Shown here one piece after another: positions 60,944-64,000 of a stretch of DNA of 64,000 nt (positions are counted from its first letter, which is position 1; each line of letters opens with the position of its first letter). This DNA is from UBA1794 sp031552405 (GTDB lineage Bacteria > Bacteroidota > Bacteroidia > Bacteroidales > Bacteroidaceae), in NCBI GenBank assembly GCA_031552405.1, contig JAVBMN010000035.1, forward strand, positions 32,846 through 96,845, read 5' to 3'. The notes beneath the pieces were generated by a model, which worked only from the letters and a program-made list of their open reading frames with translations, did not search any database and had not been told where the DNA came from. Position numbers and translations under genes: made by a program.

Positions 60944-62305
60944 ATGGAAAAACAAGGTAAGATCCTGATTATCGATGACAACGAGGACATACTCTTTGCC
61001 CTCAACCTCCTGCTGGAACCGTATGTGGAAAAGGTGAAGGTAACCACGCAGCCTACACGCATCGGACACTTTATGGACACTTTTCAGCCGGATGTGATTC
61101 TGCTCGACATGAATTATCGGCGTGATGCCAGCAGCGGGCAGGAGGGGTTCTATTATTTGGAAGAAATCCTGAAACAAGACCCGCAGGCGGTGGTCATACT
61201 CATTACCGCATACGCGGATACGGAAAAGGCGGTGCGAGCCATCAAGGCGGGGGCGGCCGACTTTATTCCCAAGCCCTGGGAGAAGGAAAAGCTGCTGGCC
61301 ACGCTCTTCTCTGCCTTGCGGCTGAGTGCTTCGCGCCGTGAGGTGCACCAGCTTCGCGAGCAGGTGCAGAGCCTTACGCAGGGGGATGAAACGGATATGA
61401 TAGGTCGCTCGCCCGCTATGCTACAGGTGTTTTCTACCATTGAAAAGCTGGCAGATACGGATGCCAATATCCTGATCCTGGGCGAGAATGGTACAGGAAA
61501 GGACTTGGTGGCGAGAGCCTTGTGCCGTTGTTCGCCCCGTGCCGCAGGGCCGTTTATCACCATCGACCTGGGTAGTGTGCCTGAATCGCTATTTGAAAGT
61601 GAACTCTTTGGCTATGAGAGAGGTGCTTTTACCGATGCCCGCAAGGCGAAGGCGGGACGGGTGGAGATGGCATCCGGCGGAACACTCTTTCTCGATGAGA
61701 TTGGGAACCTCTCGCTTCCTATGCAGGCTAAGCTTCTTACCGTGTTGGAGAAACGCCAGATCTCCCGCCTGGGCTCTACCCGGATGCTGGATGTGGATCT
61801 GCGCCTGATCTGTGCCACCAATGCCCAGATACAGGAACGCGTAAGGGAGGGCAGCTTCCGGCAGGACTTGCTATACCGTGTCAATACGGTGGAGATACAC
61901 CTGCCGCCATTGCGCGAGCGGGGCGAGGATATCCTTCTGCTGGCGGAACATTTCTTACACATATACAGCCATAAATACCGGAAAGAGGTGTCTGCCCTTA
62001 CACCTGATGCGCAGCGTCTGCTATTGCATTACCCCTGGCCGGGTAATGTACGTGAATTGCAGCATGCCATGGAGCGTGCCGTGATACTGAGTGGTGGTAC
62101 TCAGCTTAATGCCGGAAGCTTCATGCTTCAGCCCCCTGCTGCGCCGGAAGCGGGGCTGGCGGAAACACTTAACCTAGCCGAGCTGGAGCGCAGCGCCATA
62201 GAACGCGCACTGGATCGCAGCAGCGGCAACCTGACTCAGGCGTCCGAGCTGCTGGGTATCACCCGCTATGCGCTGTATCGCAAGATAGAAAAGCTGAAGT
62301 TATGA
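60944..62305 (+). CDS. NtrC-family sigma-54-dependent response regulator
   Basis: The start at 60944 (MEKQGKILIIDDNED) gives 453 residues; an ATG at 60929 would add five. A receiver domain (1-125) has the acidic pocket D11-D12 and phospho-acceptor D55 in VILLDMN, with K110 at FIPKPW. The AAA+ domain has Walker A GENGTGKD (180-187), the sigma-54 contact loop as GAFTDA (227-232; canonical GAFTGA) and Walker B TLFLDEIGN (247-255). The last 45 residues form a Fis-type helix-turn-helix (NLTQASELLGITRYALYRKI). It activates sigma-54 RNA polymerase from enhancer sites when phosphorylated. The exporter operon has the only sigma-54-like promoter I found here, making it the probable target. It overlaps the kinase gene by 4 nt. 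Confidence 0.93.
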   Translation: MEKQGKILIIDDNEDILFALNLLLEPYVEKVKVTTQPTRIGHFMDTFQPDVILLDMNYRRDASSGQEGFYYLEEILKQDPQAVVILITAYADTEKAVRAIKAGAADFIPKPWEKEKLLATLFSALRLSASRREVHQLREQVQSLTQGDETDMIGRSPAMLQVFSTIEKLADTDANILILGENGTGKDLVARALCRCSPRAAGPFITIDLGSVPESLFESELFGYERGAFTDARKAKAGRVEMASGGTLFLDEIGNLSLPMQAKLLTVLEKRQISRLGSTRMLDVDLRLICATNAQIQERVREGSFRQDLLYRVNTVEIHLPPLRERGEDILLLAEHFLHIYSHKYRKEVSALTPDAQRLLLHYPWPGNVRELQHAMERAVILSGGTQLNAGSFMLQPPAAPEAGLAETLNLAELERSAIERALDRSSGNLTQASELLGITRYALYRKIEKLKL

Positions 62306-63717
62306 GGTCCTCTTACTCCTTGCGTAGTGTATTGTGGCTGGTCCTGCTCGTCATCCTGGGTGGAGCAGGGGCGTTGCTGGCCTGGCAGGGACTGTACTTC
62401 TGCGTCGTCTTTGTGGGCTTGGCGGCAGCGGGAGTTATCTATAAGGTGTGTCAGGCCGAAGAGCGGCAGTTGCGTATGATGCGCCGCATGGTTCAGGGAA
62501 TCCGCCATACTGACCTGGCTTTCTCTTTTCCTACACGCTCACGCAGCCGATCGCACCTGAAACTGGCCCAGGAACTGAATGAGGCCCTCAGCCACCTGCG
62601 TGGGAGGATCTCGGAGAAAGAGGAGCAGTTTCAGCTGTATGAATCCCTGCTTGGTGCGTTGGATAGCAGTCTGCTGGCCGTGACCGAAGCGGGTGTGGTG
62701 GAATGGATGAACCCTGCCGCCATGCGCGACCTCACGGGCGAGCGCATTCGGCGTATCGACGAGCTGGCCTCCCTTTCGCCGGAATTTCCGGTGCTGCTCC
62801 GCGAGATTCTTCCCGGACAGGTTAAAACGATCCATCTTCCGCAGGGCGAGGTGAACCGCGTGTTCATCGTCACCATAACCGGCTATCATTCTAAGGGCCG
62901 TGAGCTGCGATTGGTGAATCTGCGTAATATCTACTCCCTGCTGGATAAGCAAGAGTTCGAGTCGTGGCAAAAGCTGATCCGGGTGCTTACTCATGAAATT
63001 ATGAATTCCATAGCCCCCATCATCTCTCTGGCCGAAACCTTGTGCGACCGTTTGCAGGAACAGCCTTCTGCAGATTCCATCCAAGCGCAGGCTCTGCAAA
63101 CCATCCATCGTCGTAGCAAGGGGTTGTTGGAGTTTGTAGAAAGTTACCGTCGCCTCACCCGGCTGAACATGCCACTATTGTGTCCGGTAAAGGTTGAAGA
63201 AGTATTTGTCGATCTGCAATGTCTCTTCCCCGAAAGCACCGTACGCTATGTATATCATGCTGAGCAGCCGCTTCCCATCCTGATGGCGGATCGTACCCAA
63301 CTGGAACAAGTACTCATCAATCTGATAAAGAATGCTACCGAAGCCTGTACGGGAATGCCCGGTGCAGAGGTGCGTGTGACTGCCTCGTATAGCACCATGT
63401 CGCACATCCTTAGCCTCACCGTGGCCGACAATGGTACGGGCATCCCCGCCGAAGCCCTCGACCGCGTATTCGTTCCCTTCTTCACCACTAAGCCCGGAGG
63501 TTCCGGCATCGGTCTCACCCTCTGCAAACAAATCATGACCCTGCACGGCGGAAGCATCACAGTGCAAAGCCACGAAGGAGAGGGAAGCTCTTTCACCCTG
63601 CGCTTCATCCTGCCGGAAACTCCGCCGAAGGGGGATGTCTCTATTCATACCGTGGGCGCAAGCACGCCACGCCTACCAAGGAATCACGGCTCAGCGGATT
63701 TTTCCGGTGGGTGGTAG
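62302..63717 (+). CDS. Membrane histidine kinase lacking a periplasmic sensor domain
   Basis: The 471-residue kinase has two membrane spans (about 10-28 and 31-48) joined by only a few residues, so there is no room for an extracytoplasmic sensor. A HAMP-like/helical segment follows, then a PAS-like domain (about 110-210, SLLAVTEAGVVEWMNPAAMR), the H-box LTHEIMNSIAP with H231, and an ATP-binding domain with N344 (NLIKNATEA), DNGTGIP (376-382) and the GSGIGL box (400-405). The start ATGA overlaps the regulator stop, so they form a coupled pair. The signal may come from the membrane or from a partner such as a permease; this is inference. Confidence 0.92.
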   Translation: MRSSYSLRSVLWLVLLVILGGAGALLAWQGLYFCVVFVGLAAAGVIYKVCQAEERQLRMMRRMVQGIRHTDLAFSFPTRSRSRSHLKLAQELNEALSHLRGRISEKEEQFQLYESLLGALDSSLLAVTEAGVVEWMNPAAMRDLTGERIRRIDELASLSPEFPVLLREILPGQVKTIHLPQGEVNRVFIVTITGYHSKGRELRLVNLRNIYSLLDKQEFESWQKLIRVLTHEIMNSIAPIISLAETLCDRLQEQPSADSIQAQALQTIHRRSKGLLEFVESYRRLTRLNMPLLCPVKVEEVFVDLQCLFPESTVRYVYHAEQPLPILMADRTQLEQVLINLIKNATEACTGMPGAEVRVTASYSTMSHILSLTVADNGTGIPAEALDRVFVPFFTTKPGGSGIGLTLCKQIMTLHGGSITVQSHEGEGSSFTLRFILPETPPKGDVSIHTVGASTPRLPRNHGSADFSGGW

Positions 63718-63740
63718 TCCTCAATAGTTCGGAACAGCCC

Positions 63741-63833
63741 CATCCCTGAAAAGGGATGAATTTTGGTAACCGGGGGTTAGCGCAGCGTAACCTCCGGATC
63801 GAAATCTCCACCTCCCACCTTCCCTGAAAGGGA
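63741..63833. repeat. REP-like hairpin cluster
   Basis: Hairpins lie at 63741-63758 (CATCCC/GGGATG), 63770-63797 (CCGGGGGTTAGCG with GTAACCTCCGG, one mismatch) and 63821-63833 (TCCC/GGGA with the same TGAAA loop as the first). They lie between the kinase stop and a Y1 transposase remnant, the usual setting of REP elements mobilised by such transposases. Otherwise 63718-63895 is without genes. Confidence 0.55.
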
Positions 63834-63895
63834 TGAACCGGAATTTGCAGATTTCATAAAATAGTATTTCCTTTGTCCAAATCTAAGTATAAACT

Positions 63896-64000
63896 ATGAG
63901 TTATCACCAATGGAGGCTCACGTACACATCCTTACCAGCCTGAATCCCAGTATTGCGCTGGCGGATTTTGTACATGACCTAAAAAGAAGTACATCGCTAT
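63896..64000 (+). pseudogene. Y1 (IS200/RAYT-like) transposase remnant, partial
   Basis: An ATG at 63896 reads MSYHQ, the typical first residues of Bacteroidetes Y1 transposases, but the frame soon stops (TGA at 63941). In another frame from 63910 the sequence reads MEAHVHILTSLNPSIALADF and continues VHDLKRSTSL to the window edge. HVHIL matches the HUH histidine pair of these enzymes. Thus the segment between MSYHQ and the HUH block has been deleted, with a frame change. The remainder lies outside the window. Confidence 0.7.

Noticed and set aside
60764..61348. 194-codon minus-strand frame opposite the response regulator
   Set aside because: It overlaps the regulator's receiver domain in antisense and has no supporting motif.

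Overview
The window reads as chromosomal DNA of a Bacteroidales bacterium, most like Parabacteroides or a related Tannerellaceae genus. The reasons are: promoters of the TTG-N20-TAnnTTTG type; a hisG-hisD-hisC-hisB operon with a bifunctional HisB; SusC/D-free but lipoprotein-rich envelope genes; a type IX secretion (T9SS) type A sorting domain on one protein; and a Y1 (RAYT-like) transposase remnant. The genus is inference; no rRNA or marker gene was seen.

Layout. 1-5062: a leftward operon of an M48 metallopeptidase, two small proteins, a membrane TrkA-N/RyR-like protein, a sigma-70-family factor and a cysteine-peptidase-like protein running off the left edge. 5194-8571: a large secreted metallophosphoesterase. 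8805-13320: the his operon with its own promoter, a 15-residue leader peptide containing five consecutive His codons and an attenuator hairpin. 13428-14193: a gene-free block packed with palindromes. 14195-18797: dsbD, a Dabb protein, a DUF3109 protein and gpmI. 18798-19800: repeats around one tiny membrane ORF.

19805-49414 is the centrepiece: a leftward operon of 14 genes (tolC-like, hlyD-like, eleven tandem paralogous FtsX/MacB-type permeases of 771-804 residues, then one ATPase). It is preceded by a sigma-54-type -24/-12 promoter and two copies of GTGCR-N4-CGCAC spaced 21 bp, which look like enhancer sites. A matching NtrC-type sigma-54 activator and a histidine kinase without a periplasmic sensor domain lie at 60944-63717. 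The proposed reading is a sigma-54-controlled tripartite efflux or export system in which many alternative permeases share one ATPase, adaptor and outer-membrane channel.

49580-60268 separates the exporter from its probable regulators: a bimodular glycoside hydrolase with a C-terminal GH43 domain on the plus strand, then a leftward group with an O-antigen-ligase-like protein, two lipoproteins, a small secreted protein, a Gly-rich protein with a possible cysteine-peptidase domain, a Sel1-repeat T9SS cargo protein and a secreted helical protein. 60307-60699 is a 393-bp element bounded by 41-bp inverted repeats and filled with palindromes; it shares modules with the 13.4-14.2 kb block. The right edge (63718-64000) carries REP-like hairpins and a deleted transposase fragment. 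No rRNA, tRNA or CRISPR array was seen.
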